Assembly (NCBI GenBank): GCA_046348545.1
Contig: JAXMEB010000003.1
Location: forward strand, 496,001 to 560,000
DNA length: 64,000 bases
Source of the DNA: JAXMEB01 sp046348545
GTDB taxonomy: Bacteria; Pseudomonadota; Gammaproteobacteria; Berkiellales; Berkiellaceae
Direction: 5' to 3'
The notes under the pieces: generated by a model
Databases searched by the model: none
The model's input: the letters and a program-made list of their open reading frames with translations, nothing else
Told to the model about the DNA's origin: nothing
Made by a program: the position numbers and the translations under genes
Shown here: positions 45,063 through 58,981 of the stretch, piece after piece
Layout: each line of letters opens with the position of its first letter
Numbering within the stretch: position 1 is the first letter of the stretch

Positions 45063-45197
45063 AATTCTATTCTCTTCGCATTTAAATGTTTTATTGCGTA
45101 GAGTTTAAACTTTAAAAAAAATTAGCTCATTAACATAAAGTGATTAACTTAGGCGATATATCATTCGTTAGCGGAGCTCATTAGCCACTTAGGGCTA

Positions 45198-48104
<2,907 letters not shown>

Positions 48105-48127
48105 ATATAGCCCTAAAGGGCTCCGCT

Positions 48128-48244
48128 CTTCACATTTAAAATTTATGCTTTGTTGCCTTCGTTAATTCGCGCTCCTCATGTACTAATGTACACTTCGTCT
48201 CACTCATAACTCGGCGCCGCGCCTAAATTTTAACTGCTGTGAGC
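48128..48244. repeat. Diverged relative of the 128-bp repeat in the tRNA-Ala to 23S spacer
   Basis: Blocks TTTGTTGCCTTCG, CTCATGTACTAATGTACA, CTCGGCGCC, GCCTAAATTTT and CTGCTGTGA occur in the same order as in the intergenic copies at 1663 and 7131. This is the closest of the three spacer relatives. The terminal TATACCC ends are lost. Confidence 0.55.
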
Positions 48245-48384
48245 GCATTTCAAGTCGATATTTAATGCAACTTCTTTCGAAATCACATTCACCGCTTAAT
48301 TTTGAACTCGCGCTAAATATTTCTAACAGTAAATATTGCTATTTACTTGCTATGAATGAATACAGCATTCAGTTAATCACTATT

Positions 48385-48396
48385 TTGTTAAAGAGC
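48385..48396 (-). promoter_or_regulatory. Spacer boxA antitermination site
   Basis: On the minus strand GCTCTTTAACAA, the boxA sequence of rRNA antitermination, between tRNA-Ala and 23S. Confidence 0.75.
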
Positions 48397-48456
48397 TAAG
48401 ACTAAAACTTTTATAATTCTTTTTTCTAATGCGCCACCCAAAACTTTAGAATAGGG

Positions 48457-48532
48457 TGGTGGAGCTGGACGGGATCGAACCGACGACCCCCTGCGTGCAA
48501 AGCAGGTGCTCTCCCAGCTGAGCTACAGCCCC
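48457..48532 (-). tRNA. tRNA-Ala (TGC anticodon)
   Basis: 76 nt from GGGGCTGTAGCTCAGCTGGG to the encoded CCA. The anticodon loop is CTTTGCACG with TGC; acceptor GGGGCTG pairs with CAGCTCC. In the 16S-23S spacer, second of two. Confidence 0.97.
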
Positions 48533-48558
48533 TCTATCGCTAATTTTTTTAGACGCAC

Positions 48559-48635
<77 letters not shown>

Positions 48636-48667
48636 AAACCATGAAATGTGTGTGAGCACGAACAAGA

Positions 48668-48786
48668 GCACTCATTATGCTTGAAGTTCAAACTTCTTCG
48701 CTTTCACTCCTCACGCTCGCTATGCACTTTCGAACATACCTAACGCTTAAAGCTCAGCGCCTTATCTAAACATCCAATCACATTGA
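48668..48786. repeat. Most diverged spacer repeat, 16S to tRNA-Ile
   Basis: Recognisable by CTTCGCTTTC, CTCAGCGCCTTATCTAAA and a final CACATTGAG, in the same order as the other two spacer repeats, but with little left of the central palindrome. Confidence 0.35.
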
Positions 48787-48806
48787 GTGTTTAAATTTTT
48801 AATTGA

Positions 48807-50346
<1,540 letters not shown>

Positions 50347-50460
50347 TTCCTAACTCCTCACTATAAACTCATCGTCTATTGACTCGAATATATCAAGGAT
50401 AATTTCTCTTATATCCTCTCATTCGCGCCCACACACTTTTCATGGTCTTTTAGTCTTTTA

Positions 50461-50473
50461 CTTGTTAAAGAGC
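50461..50473 (-). promoter_or_regulatory. Leader boxA antitermination site
   Basis: GCTCTTTAACAAG on the minus strand, about 115 bases upstream of 16S, in the rRNA leader. Confidence 0.8.
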
Positions 50474-50522
50474 TCGCTTTTCAGCTTGTCTGCGCAACAT
50501 TGTGTGCCTGACAAGGTTCGCC

Positions 50523-50550
50523 ATTCTACGCCTTTTGCTTGTTGTGTCAA
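50523..50550 (-). promoter_or_regulatory. rRNA operon promoter
   Basis: Minus strand TTGACA (50545-50550), 16-base spacer and TAGAAT (50523-50528). AT-rich sequence upstream could serve as an UP element. The gene at 50649 is divergent and must share this 100-base intergenic space. Confidence 0.85.
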
Positions 50551-50648
50551 CACCCATTTTAAATTTTTTTCGAAATATATTCCGTTATCGAAAAAACGAT
50601 TAGAATGGTTGACTTAATTCTACTCTTGCAGTTCAAAGGAGCGACGCC

Positions 50649-51866
50649 ATGACGGATGAATACACCATCAACCCAACGCTGATCGAAAGCATTACAAATG
50701 TAACTTCCATTCTAAGCAACGCGAGCAACTCAAACAGCGCATCTGAGCAATTGAACTTAATTCCCCACCCAACCACGGAAACCATCACTAGAGTTCCCCA
50801 ATTCCTAATGGACAACCTAAGCGCTATCCTTGATGCTAATAATGGAACATTATCTCAACAGATCTTCGACATCGATCCCAATACGGGGCTAACAGGCGGA
50901 CGGGGCATTTTTTGTATTGGCGGAGAGTTTGCTAACGGGGCAAACTACCTCGCTACCTTTTCAACTCCGAACGGCCTGGTCCCCTGTTACGTTACTGACT
51001 TCGTCCCCATTGAATGCCCTTTAAGCCCAACCCTCACTACCGCGAATCCATACGCTATTCAAATTTATCAGCCGCCTGTAGCTCCTCTTTATCAGCCGCC
51101 TGTGGCTCCTCCATCAGGCTGGATTGAATCGATTCCAAGCTTTTCAGAGATCGTTGGTTATGGCTCAAGCTGCTGGCAATCGTTTTCAACCACGATTTCA
51201 GAACACTGCGCCAAGTTGCCCAATATGCCTAGCATTTCGGATTTAACAGAAAAATTGCCGTCAATGCCAACTCTCTCTGGCGTGAAAGACAGTCTCCCTA
51301 ATATGCCCTCGACAACAGATTTAACAGCACATCTCCCAACCATACCCTCCACAACAGATATGACGTCTGCTCTGGGAACATTTTTAACAGCACATCAAGA
51401 TACCTTGATTGCCACTGGTGTGATTACAGGCGCAGCCATCGCTACCGTCGGCACGGTTGTTGGAGGCATTTATTGCTTGAGAAAAATCGATGAAAATCAG
51501 CGTGCAGCAGAACAAAGACGAGCTCAACGCAAACAAGAGACAAAAGAAAAACGAGAATACGCAAAGAAAAATCCCGACACCCCTGAAGGACAAGCCTACT
51601 TAAAAAAACAATCGCTACTTGGAATTCTTCATGAATTTTCAACAAGACATCCTCGTCATGATATCAGTCAAGCTTATGAACGGGTCTATCCAAAGACAAA
51701 AGCTCGTTTAGACAAAAATGACTCAGACAGATACGCTCAATTAAAGAGAAAAGAACTACTGGAATCTATACATGAATTTGCTGATCTCAATCCCAAGAGC
51801 AAGATCACAAAAGCCTACTATAAAGCGTTTCCAAAAACCTCTAACCGGCTAGGAAATCGCGCCTAA
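50649..51866 (+). CDS. Unknown repeat-bearing membrane protein, effector candidate
   Basis: 405 residues with AGGAG before the ATG. The middle (about 190-245) has several LPxMPSxxDLT repeats, one hydrophobic segment lies at about 258-276 (TGVITGAAIATVGTVVGGIY), then a charged region. The C-terminus has two copies of an about 50-residue unit: LLGILHEFSTRHPRHDISQA...YPKTKARL and LLESIHEFADLNPKSKITKA...FPKTSNRL. Two YQPPVAP repeats lie at about 140-155. No family recognised. It overlaps the end of hemD by 26 bases. Confidence 0.75.
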   Translation: MTDEYTINPTLIESITNVTSILSNASNSNSASEQLNLIPHPTTETITRVPQFLMDNLSAILDANNGTLSQQIFDIDPNTGLTGGRGIFCIGGEFANGANYLATFSTPNGLVPCYVTDFVPIECPLSPTLTTANPYAIQIYQPPVAPLYQPPVAPPSGWIESIPSFSEIVGYGSSCWQSFSTTISEHCAKLPNMPSISDLTEKLPSMPTLSGVKDSLPNMPSTTDLTAHLPTIPSTTDMTSALGTFLTAHQDTLIATGVITGAAIATVGTVVGGIYCLRKIDENQRAAEQRRAQRKQETKEKREYAKKNPDTPEGQAYLKKQSLLGILHEFSTRHPRHDISQAYERVYPKTKARLDKNDSDRYAQLKRKELLESIHEFADLNPKSKITKAYYKAFPKTSNRLGNRA

Positions 51867-52581
51867 AAAGATTGATTTTGTCTGCCTCAAAGCCCATTTG
51901 CTTCGAATGGTTTTTGAGGCGCTCACTGAGCACCAGAACAAACTGGGATTTTAAAAACGGATGGGCGTTTGGCTCGGTCATCAATAGCAAGTTTTCTAAT
52001 GCTTCTGCGCTGGTCACACAAATCACATTCACGCCCCACATTAACAGCTGCTCTAATGTTAACTTGGGTCTAATAGGTAATACCCTTCGATAAACCGGCA
52101 GCCTGTGAACGATAGCCCCCCTTTCAGTTAAAACATCAAACAATATTGTTCGACCACCTTCTCCGGTGAGCAGCGCAATCGTGCGCTGTTGAATTCGGTT
52201 CGCTTGAAAAGGGGCCTCTTCTAAAACCGTTTCACTCGTGCTGCCCCCTGGAAAATTGACTGTGGTAGAGATACCCTTTTCAAGAAGGGCGGCTTGTGTC
52301 GCTGGCCCTATTGCTGTAACGTTGGGCGGATACTGCTGAATCACCAAATGCCAACTCAGAGGCAAGTAATTCACAGCTTGCTGAGATAAAAAGATAATCC
52401 AATCACATTCACACAGTAATTTTTGTCCTTCCTCCAAGGCATTTTGAGACAGCTCAACGCCTTTTATATCAATAGTCGGAAAAGCAATCGCTCGACCACC
52501 TGCTGCTTGTATTTTCTTAACCCACGATGCGCTCGATGACTCGGGGCTTAAAACGAGGATGTGCTTACCCTTCAAATCCAT
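51841..52581 (-). CDS. hemD: Uroporphyrinogen-III synthase
   Basis: 246 residues, two similar alpha/beta domains; the family is poorly conserved. LVLSPESSSASWVKKIQAAG, the DWIIFLSQQAVNYL strand, TAIGPATQAALLEKG, LLTGEGGRTILFDVL and VYRRVLP are recognisable. It closes hydroxymethylbilane into uroporphyrinogen III. Its start overlaps hemC by 17 bases. Confidence 0.92.
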   Translation of the reverse strand: MDLKGKHILVLSPESSSASWVKKIQAAGGRAIAFPTIDIKGVELSQNALEEGQKLLCECDWIIFLSQQAVNYLPLSWHLVIQQYPPNVTAIGPATQAALLEKGISTTVNFPGGSTSETVLEEAPFQANRIQQRTIALLTGEGGRTILFDVLTERGAIVHRLPVYRRVLPIRPKLTLEQLLMWGVNVICVTSAEALENLLLMTEPNAHPFLKSQFVLVLSERLKNHSKQMGFEADKINLFRRDFLAG

Positions 52582-53515
52582 GACTTAAAATCTCATCAAT
52601 AATTTGTTTGGCACCCTGTTGGATTAACAGTTCTGCAACGCTTTGACCAATCTGTTCCGCTTCCTCCAAGAGACCTGAGGCAGTGGCTGCAAGTGACTGC
52701 GCTCCAGCCAAATCACCAACTCGCCCCATCAAATGAAGCTTTTGCTGTTGGTATCGAGCAAGCGCTGCAATTGGCACTTGACAACTGCCCCCCAATATCG
52801 CGTTCATAGCGCGCTCAGCTTGCACACAGGCTGCCGTTTCATTTTCATGCAATCCTTGCAATAGATTCATCAAGGCTGAATCATCTGCACGACACTCAAT
52901 CCCCAAAGCCCCTTGTCCACACGCTGGTAGTACTTGGTCTATTGAAAAATATTCAGTTATTTCTTGTTCAAGCCCTAAACGCTTTAATCCCGCGGCTGCG
53001 AGCACAATCGCATCATATTCACCCGATTTTAATTTCTGGACCCGCGTTGGGACATTGCCGCGAAGATTTAAATATTGCAAATCTGGCCGGATTTTTTTGA
53101 GTTGTACCTGACGCCTTAAACTAGAAGTACCAACATGGGCCCCTGGCGCCAAATCCATAAATTTCTGATGATTGTTAGCGATCAAAACATCCCGCACATC
53201 TTCACGCGCGCAAATAGCGCCAATTGCAAGCGTCGGGTGCAACTGTGCAGGCATATCTTTAATCGAATGAACCGCCAAATCAGCCGCACCGCTTAGGAGA
53301 GCCGTTTCTAATTCCTTTACAAATAAGCCCTTTCCACCAATCTTCGAAAGCGTCACATCTAAGCGCTCATCCCCTTCGGTGGTCATCGGTAAAAGCGTAA
53401 CTGTTAAACCAGGATGTTGCGTCATAAGACGATGTCGGACAAACTCAGCCTGCCATAAAGCTAGCTTACTTTTTCTGGTCGCAATGACCAAAGATTTCCT
53501 TGAGAAAGAGGACAT
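52565..53515 (-). CDS. hemC: Hydroxymethylbilane synthase (porphobilinogen deaminase)
   Basis: 316 residues. IATRKSKLALWQAEFV, the LFVKELETALL block, VHSIKDMP, ATSLRR-type TSSLRRQVQL, LRGNVPTRV and the cofactor-binding Cys in LGGSCQVPIAA are all present. It joins four porphobilinogens into the linear tetrapyrrole for HemD. It lies downstream of algR with 39 bases between, as in Pseudomonas. Confidence 0.97.
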   Translation of the reverse strand: MSSFSRKSLVIATRKSKLALWQAEFVRHRLMTQHPGLTVTLLPMTTEGDERLDVTLSKIGGKGLFVKELETALLSGAADLAVHSIKDMPAQLHPTLAIGAICAREDVRDVLIANNHQKFMDLAPGAHVGTSSLRRQVQLKKIRPDLQYLNLRGNVPTRVQKLKSGEYDAIVLAAAGLKRLGLEQEITEYFSIDQVLPACGQGALGIECRADDSALMNLLQGLHENETAACVQAERAMNAILGGSCQVPIAALARYQQQKLHLMGRVGDLAGAQSLAATASGLLEEAEQIGQSVAELLIQQGAKQIIDEILSHGFEG

Positions 53516-53554
53516 GATTTAAAAATACTTAAAAGTGCTTAGGATATACAAGTC

Positions 53555-54292
53555 TCATCCACCCGTCATCACTTGACGCACTTTCGGTAAATGCCTACGA
53601 CTGACCTCTAGTCTTTCATCCAGATCTTTTAGCCGAATGCAAGGCTGCCCTTCCGAATTTTTTTCGAGTGCTTGAAGCTTTTCTCTGGAGACCAAGCAAT
53701 TTCGGTGAACTCGCAAGAACTGCTCACCAAATTCAATCTCAATGTCTTTTAATGGCTCTTCAATGAGGACTTCACCAGCAACGTGTCGAACCGTCACATA
53801 TTTATGTTCTGCTCTAAAATAGAGGATGCCATGAACGGGGACCAGAACAATCCCTTGACGCGTACGAGAACTGATATGCGTACGCGCCTTCGTAGAGCCG
53901 TCCTCTTGTTTATTAAGCGCTTTCAATTGCCGTTTGCTTAATTTAGCAGCTGAATCAAAAGCCTCGTACAAGCGATCTGCTTTCACTGGCTTCAATAGAT
54001 AATCGACAGCCTGAACCCTAAAAGCTTCCAGCGCGTATTCATCATAAGCTGTCGTAAAAATGATAGTTGGCGCCTCCTCCATATCGAGCAAATGTCTAGC
54101 AACCTCCATACCATCCATTCCAGGCATCCGAATGTCCAGTAAAATCAGATCAGGCTTCATAGCATCAATTTTTTGAAGCGCCTCAGTGCCGCTGGCAGCC
54201 TCCCCAATCACTTCATGCTCGCCTTGCTCTTCAACAAAACGACGAAGTCTTTCTCTGGCTAAGCTCTCATCGTCAATAATCAATATTCGCAT
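53555..54292 (-). CDS. algR: LytTR-type response regulator (AlgR-like)
   Basis: 245 residues. The receiver has Asp-Asp in IIDDESLARERL, the phospho-acceptor in LILLDIRMPGMDG and Lys in LLKPVKADR. The C-terminal LytTR DNA-binding domain covers about 140-240 (YFRAEHKYVTVRH, FLRVHRNCLVSREKL). In Pseudomonas AlgR controls alginate, pili and virulence. Here algZ is just upstream and hemCD downstream; alginate genes are not seen. Confidence 0.93.
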   Translation of the reverse strand: MRILIIDDESLARERLRRFVEEQGEHEVIGEAASGTEALQKIDAMKPDLILLDIRMPGMDGMEVARHLLDMEEAPTIIFTTAYDEYALEAFRVQAVDYLLKPVKADRLYEAFDSAAKLSKRQLKALNKQEDGSTKARTHISSRTRQGIVLVPVHGILYFRAEHKYVTVRHVAGEVLIEEPLKDIEIEFGEQFLRVHRNCLVSREKLQALEKNSEGQPCIRLKDLDERLEVSRRHLPKVRQVMTGG

Positions 54293-54314
54293 GACCTGAT
54301 CCTCTATTCTCTGA

Positions 54315-55412
54315 TCATTCTTGAGGGTAACGTCGCCCCTTACGTTGATAAGGGAAGCTCACGCCAACTTCATAGTACTCTTTTTGAGTATACACTTTAA
54401 GTTCAGCTTGACTTCCAAATAATAAGTTTAGTCGATGCCCAATATTTACCATAGCAATACGATTGCCTTTTGGAGAGTTCGGGGGAGTCACTTTAGGAAC
54501 AGGATTCCTGATCTTAATTTCAATAGTGTTATCTTTCATTTGCGAACTGACAGCGATAGTGCCGCCCTCTGCAATCGGCTGGATCCCATGGTAAATGGCA
54601 TTTTCAAGCAAAGGTTGCAAAGTCAACATCGGTATTGCAGCATCGGGTGGAACCTGAGATAAATCTTCCTCTAAATGCAACCTATCGCCCAATCGTAAAG
54701 CCTCAATGTTCAGATAGCTTCGACACAAAGACCATTCTTCAGAAAAAGCAATCAAGGAGCCCTGATCACGAAGTGTGGCTCTAAACAATTCAGATAGATC
54801 TTCAACCGCTTGTTCGGCTGAACGAGGATTGGTATGGATCAAGCTTGCAATAATGTTCATACTATTGAATAGGAAGTGAGGCCGTATTCTGGCTTGCAGC
54901 GCTTCAACACGTGCTTGGCTTTCAAGCTCAATCCTAAGCTTCCACTGTTGTTGTATATAAAAATATCGAAGGGCAACCAAAGCAATGATTGCTGTGATGA
55001 GGACACATCGAGATACAAAATCACTCATCGTCTCAGCAGATGAACCCCACTGATAATCAAATGCCTCAATAAACACCTGCGCAAAGAAGGCAATTAACGC
55101 TGCCGTCGCAAGAATCAAAAAGTACATCAGAACGATCGCCCACATAAAAGGCATACGATTTAATAATGTTCGACTCAAGCAAAGCACCGCAGCACTAGCT
55201 AATGCAATCCACTGCACAAAAAATGAGAGCAACCCCAGCTCATCCCAAGAATGCGCCAAAGTGTCTCCCATTGCCAATATCAAAACAAAAGCTAAAAGCT
55301 GCGCCCCCAAAGACAACATGAAAATAGGCCGCACCGCACAAAAATTGGGCACGTTGAAATTAGGAATCGCTCCCTGAACATGATCCGGCGGTTTTGATTT
55401 GAGTTTAGCCAT
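54315..55412 (-). CDS. algZ: LytS-type sensor histidine kinase (AlgZ/FimS-like)
   Basis: 365 residues with four to five membrane helices in the first 165. The kinase has the LytS-type H-box QARIRPHFLFNSMNIIASLI, the N-box LLENAIYHG and a C-terminal glycine-rich stretch (GNRIAMVNIGHRL). The gene is 22 bases from algR, so they form one two-component unit. Confidence 0.92.
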   Translation of the reverse strand: MAKLKSKPPDHVQGAIPNFNVPNFCAVRPIFMLSLGAQLLAFVLILAMGDTLAHSWDELGLLSFFVQWIALASAAVLCLSRTLLNRMPFMWAIVLMYFLILATAALIAFFAQVFIEAFDYQWGSSAETMSDFVSRCVLITAIIALVALRYFYIQQQWKLRIELESQARVEALQARIRPHFLFNSMNIIASLIHTNPRSAEQAVEDLSELFRATLRDQGSLIAFSEEWSLCRSYLNIEALRLGDRLHLEEDLSQVPPDAAIPMLTLQPLLENAIYHGIQPIAEGGTIAVSSQMKDNTIEIKIRNPVPKVTPPNSPKGNRIAMVNIGHRLNLLFGSQAELKVYTQKEYYEVGVSFPYQRKGRRYPQE

Positions 55413-55447
55413 GGCGCGTCGTAACTGCTTGCGGAACTTTTGTATCT

Positions 55448-56107
55448 TTAGCTTAGTCTAGCTGTTATCCAAGCTCCAAGCGCTTGCATTTCCTGTTCAC
55501 ATACACAGTGCACCATAGGATAGGCTGACCAACTCAGATTGATGCCATGACTTTCAAATATCTGGCGCATAGTTTCCCCTAGCCAATAAGGCACCACCGG
55601 ATCCAGATAACCATGCGCTAAAAAAATGGGGAGATCTTGATTCGCAAAGTGCCGCTTAGCAAGCTTTTCTGCCAGTGGGAAATAGGTTGATAACCCTATA
55701 GCCCCACCCAGAGGATGTGCGCAACTAAGTGCGGTATGTAAAGCAATGGCCCCACCTTGTGAAAACCCGGCTAAAAGAATTCGGTGACTTGAAATGCCTC
55801 GGGTGATTTCCTTTGTGATAAGCCGCTCGATGGCTTGGACACTCTCTTCAATACCGTGCGTATCCACAGTCCCATTGAAGTCCCAATTCAACAAATCATA
55901 CCAAGCACGGAGCAGCATCCCACCATGGGTTGTGATGGGCCGAACCGGCGCATGCGGAAATACGAAGCGAACCGCCAGATGCTGAGGCAGCCCAAGCTCG
56001 GGCACGATAGGCTCAAAATCGTGTCCATCAGCACCCAACCCATGTAACCAAATAACACTGGCATCAGGCCGTTCTCCCGTTTCAAGCTCGATGGTCTCTA
56101 GCGTCAC
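55448..56107 (-). CDS. Carboxylesterase / acyl-protein-thioesterase-like hydrolase
   Basis: 219 residues from the GTG with AAGGA 8 bases upstream; the longer frame to 56158 adds an atypical N-terminus. VIWLHGLGADGHDFEPI, the nucleophile Ser in LLAGFSQGGAIAL, Asp in AHGYLDPVVP and His in YPMVHCVC complete the triad. Similar to the alpha/beta hydrolases of Pseudomonas called carboxylesterase II. The substrate is not known. Confidence 0.92.
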   Translation of the reverse strand: MTLETIELETGERPDASVIWLHGLGADGHDFEPIVPELGLPQHLAVRFVFPHAPVRPITTHGGMLLRAWYDLLNWDFNGTVDTHGIEESVQAIERLITKEITRGISSHRILLAGFSQGGAIALHTALSCAHPLGGAIGLSTYFPLAEKLAKRHFANQDLPIFLAHGYLDPVVPYWLGETMRQIFESHGINLSWSAYPMVHCVCEQEMQALGAWITARLS

Positions 56108-56169
56108 CGAAAATATCCTTGTATTTTTTTTTATAAACGTTTTAAATGAAGTCTTCACTATAACTCAAA

Positions 56170-56307
56170 ATGGTCAAAATGCAGAGCAATCTTCTGGGCG
56201 TAATGATAGCGATAATCCTAGTGTTCCTATCTGCCTGCGGTCAAAAGGGACCTTTATATTTACCTGAGGATAAACCGCACCGTGACGCCATATCACTACC
56301 AAGATAA
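56170..56307 (+). CDS. lptM: LptM (YifL)-like small lipoprotein
   Basis: 45 residues, or 42 from the second ATG at 56179. The lipobox is LSAC, followed by GQKGPLYLP, the hallmark of the YifL/LptM family, which helps assembly of the LptDE lipopolysaccharide translocon. It overlaps lysA by 26 bases. The order lptM-lysA-dapF is that of Pseudomonas (lppL-lysA-dapF). Too short for most gene finders. Confidence 0.9.
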   Translation: MVKMQSNLLGVMIAIILVFLSACGQKGPLYLPEDKPHRDAISLPR

Positions 56308-57526
56308 AATATTATGGGTTGAGTCTTGTCCCATACCCAAGATCATTGAAACCGTTGGCACTCCGTGCTATGTCTATTCGAAAGCCAAGATCCTTGAGCA
56401 ATGCAGGCGCTACAAAACGGCTTTTAAAAATCGACCCTTTCAAATTTGTTATGCACTAAAGGCTAATTCCAATTTAGCCATTTTGAAAATCTTAAAAAAA
56501 GAGGGTTTAGGATTTGATATCGTATCGATGGGCGAGCTTTACCGAGTGCTTCAAATTGGCGCTGATCCTGCCCGGATTGTTTTCTCAGGTGTTTGCAAAA
56601 CTGAGCCAGAGATTTTAAAAGCCCTTGAAGTTGGGATAGGCTGCTTTAACGTAGAGTCAGAAGAAGAATTGCTCAGAATCAATCGTTTAGCGGCATCTCA
56701 AGGAAAGCTTGCGACGATTGCTCTGCGCATCAATCCTGATATTGCATCAGAAAGTCACCCTTATATTTCGACAGGATTAAAGGAAAATAAATTTGGCATT
56801 CCCTATGAAGAGGTCATTCCACTTTATCAAAAGGCACAGCAGCTTGAGAATATTCAGATTAAGGGTATTGCCTGCCATATTGGCTCTCAAATAACACAGC
56901 TGCCCCCCTTTGTAGAGGCTATTAAAAAAGTAAATGCGCTCATCACTGCGTTAAAACAGCATGCTATTTTAATCTCTCAAATAGATTTTGGTGGAGGATT
57001 AGGCGTTCGTTACACTGATGAAGCCCCTCCTAGCATTGGAGCATACGTTGAGACTATCCTATCTAATACTGAAGATACTTTCCCAATTTGGATAGAGCCT
57101 GGGCGGTCTATCGTTGCAGAAGCAGGTCTTTTAGTCACGCGCATTGAATATCTCAAAAAAAACAAAAACAAATCATTCTGTATTGTTGATGCTGGGATGA
57201 ACACCCTTATTCGACCAGCATTATATGCGGCTCAGCACGCTCTGTGTCCGATTGAGCAACGTGATGGCCCCTTGATTAATTACGATGTGGTCGGCCCTAT
57301 TTGTGAAAGCAGCGATCTATTTGCGAAACATTCCCCTTTAGCGATCGAGCCTAAGGATCTGCTTGGCATTCAGGCCGTTGGGGCTTATGGATTTTCAATG
57401 TGCTCACAATACAACAGTCACCCACGTCCACCAGAAGTCTTGGTAGATGGCGATCAATACCATATCATCCGAACCCGTGAAACATTTAACGATTTATTTT
57501 CACACGAACGAGTCCTTTCAGATTAA
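56282..57526 (+). CDS. lysA: Diaminopimelate decarboxylase
   Basis: 414 residues from a GTG inside lptM. The PLP Lys lies in ICYALKANSNLAIL; also FDIVSMGELYR, HIGSQIT, DFGGGLGVRY, the EPGRSIVAEAG phosphate site, and CESSDLFA. It makes lysine from meso-diaminopimelate. Next is dapF, in the same transcript. Confidence 0.97.
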   Translation: MTPYHYQDKILWVESCPIPKIIETVGTPCYVYSKAKILEQCRRYKTAFKNRPFQICYALKANSNLAILKILKKEGLGFDIVSMGELYRVLQIGADPARIVFSGVCKTEPEILKALEVGIGCFNVESEEELLRINRLAASQGKLATIALRINPDIASESHPYISTGLKENKFGIPYEEVIPLYQKAQQLENIQIKGIACHIGSQITQLPPFVEAIKKVNALITALKQHAILISQIDFGGGLGVRYTDEAPPSIGAYVETILSNTEDTFPIWIEPGRSIVAEAGLLVTRIEYLKKNKNKSFCIVDAGMNTLIRPALYAAQHALCPIEQRDGPLINYDVVGPICESSDLFAKHSPLAIEPKDLLGIQAVGAYGFSMCSQYNSHPRPPEVLVDGDQYHIIRTRETFNDLFSHERVLSD

Positions 57527-57573
57527 ACTTGACTTAATGATCCCTATCTATATTTTTTAGGCGTCTAACCTAT

Positions 57574-58395
57574 ATGGCTATTACTGTAAAGTTTATGAAA
57601 ATGCATGCGCTTGGTAATGATTTTGTGATTATTGACTCAATCACACAAAATGTCAGACTATCCGAAGCACAAGTCAGAGAGATAGCCAACAGAAACACCG
57701 GAGTTGGGTGTGATCAGATACTCCTTATTGAGCCACCTCACGTTTCTGAGATCGATTTCTTTTGTCGAATCTATAATGCCGATGGTCATGAAGTATTCCA
57801 GTGTGGAAATGGCCTAAGGTGCGTTGGTCGCTTTATTAAAGAAATGGGTCTATCTACCCAAAAAACAATATCGGTTGCGACAGAGAAAAATGTTAATCAT
57901 ATTGAGATACTAGATCACCCCCAAGTAAGAGTAAATTTGGGTGTCCCAAATTATGCCGAGCAGAATCCCGTTTCACTTTCTTTTTTAGATCAAAACAAAC
58001 ACGCACATCTAGTTGATCTGGGAAATCCTCATTGCATCTTTTTTATGTCGCAGCTCGACTCTTCGCTCTTAAAATCATGGGGTGAAGCATTACAGAATCA
58101 CCCTAAATTTCCAAATGGTGTGAATGTCAGCTTGGTGGAATGTTTGGCGAAAAATCACATCAAGGCAATCACTTATGAACGAGGCGCTGGCGAAACGATG
58201 GCTTGCGGATCAGCGGCCTGCGCAGCTGTGGTTGCTGGCATCTCGAGCCGTCAACTTGGTGCGGAAGTTAGAGTCGATATGCCTGGCGGTCACCTTCAAG
58301 TTTCCTGGCCCGACAAAACGAAAGGGATTCTATTATCCGGTTCTACGAATTGTGTGTTTCTAGGTCAGCTTGCCCTCAATCATTTTTCATCATAG
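57574..58395 (+). CDS. dapF: Diaminopimelate epimerase
   Basis: 273 residues. Both catalytic cysteines are visible: QCGNGLRCVG and ETMACGSAACAA; also FMKMHALGNDFVIID and the GNPHCIFF block. It converts LL- to meso-diaminopimelate for lysine and peptidoglycan. 47 bases after lysA. Confidence 0.97.
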   Translation: MAITVKFMKMHALGNDFVIIDSITQNVRLSEAQVREIANRNTGVGCDQILLIEPPHVSEIDFFCRIYNADGHEVFQCGNGLRCVGRFIKEMGLSTQKTISVATEKNVNHIEILDHPQVRVNLGVPNYAEQNPVSLSFLDQNKHAHLVDLGNPHCIFFMSQLDSSLLKSWGEALQNHPKFPNGVNVSLVECLAKNHIKAITYERGAGETMACGSAACAAVVAGISSRQLGAEVRVDMPGGHLQVSWPDKTKGILLSGSTNCVFLGQLALNHFSS

Positions 58396-58469
58396 CGCCC
58401 CAAGATGTTGGCCCAATAGCTTCCCTTTGATATCATGGCTGGTCTTAAATCGAAAGGAATAATGACAAC

Positions 58470-58964
58470 ATGAGAGTTATGTTCAGAGGTTATTATGTCA
58501 TCGGACTGATAGTTTGCCTCTTTTTATTGAGTGCTGCGTTTTTCTTTCAATTTGTACTCGGTCTTGAGCCTTGCCCATTGTGTGTACTGACTCGTCTTGT
58601 CGTGATTGGACTGGCCGGCGTTTATTTGATAGCTATATTACATAATCCGAGAAACTTCATCCAAAAATTTTATAGCTTGCTCACTATTTTATTAACCATT
58701 TCTGGTTTGGTAATCTCCGCCAGGCATGTGTGGATACAACATCTTCCTCCAGACCAAGTGCCCGCCTGTGGTCCCAGTTTCGATTACTTAGTACAAACGA
58801 TGCCCTTTACCGAAGCAATGGAAATTATCTTAAATGGTTCTGGAGAGTGCGCGAAAGTAGACTGGACATTTTTGGGCGGCAGTATTCCGGCTTGGATGTT
58901 GGTCGTCTTTAGTGGGCTTATTGTTCTAAATATTTGGGCCATGCTTAAAAATAATAAAGGGTAG
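58470..58964 (+). CDS. dsbB: Disulfide bond formation protein B
   Basis: 164 residues, four membrane helices. The quinone-facing pair is in EPCPLCVLTR, and the second pair is Cys in VPACGPSF and in GECAKVDW. It reoxidises DsbA using quinone. Pseudomonas carries a dsbB-like gene (dsbH) next to algQ, as here. Confidence 0.94.
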   Translation: MRVMFRGYYVIGLIVCLFLLSAAFFFQFVLGLEPCPLCVLTRLVVIGLAGVYLIAILHNPRNFIQKFYSLLTILLTISGLVISARHVWIQHLPPDQVPACGPSFDYLVQTMPFTEAMEIILNGSGECAKVDWTFLGGSIPAWMLVVFSGLIVLNIWAMLKNNKG

Positions 58965-58981
58965 CCAAAGCTACCCTTTAA
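58957..58981. terminator. Bidirectional terminator of dsbB and the minus-strand small RNA
   Basis: AAGGGTAGC, loop CAAA, GCTACCCTT. On the plus strand it ends dsbB with a weak T-run; on the minus strand it is followed by ATTATTTTT and closes the CsrB-like RNA. Confidence 0.8.
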
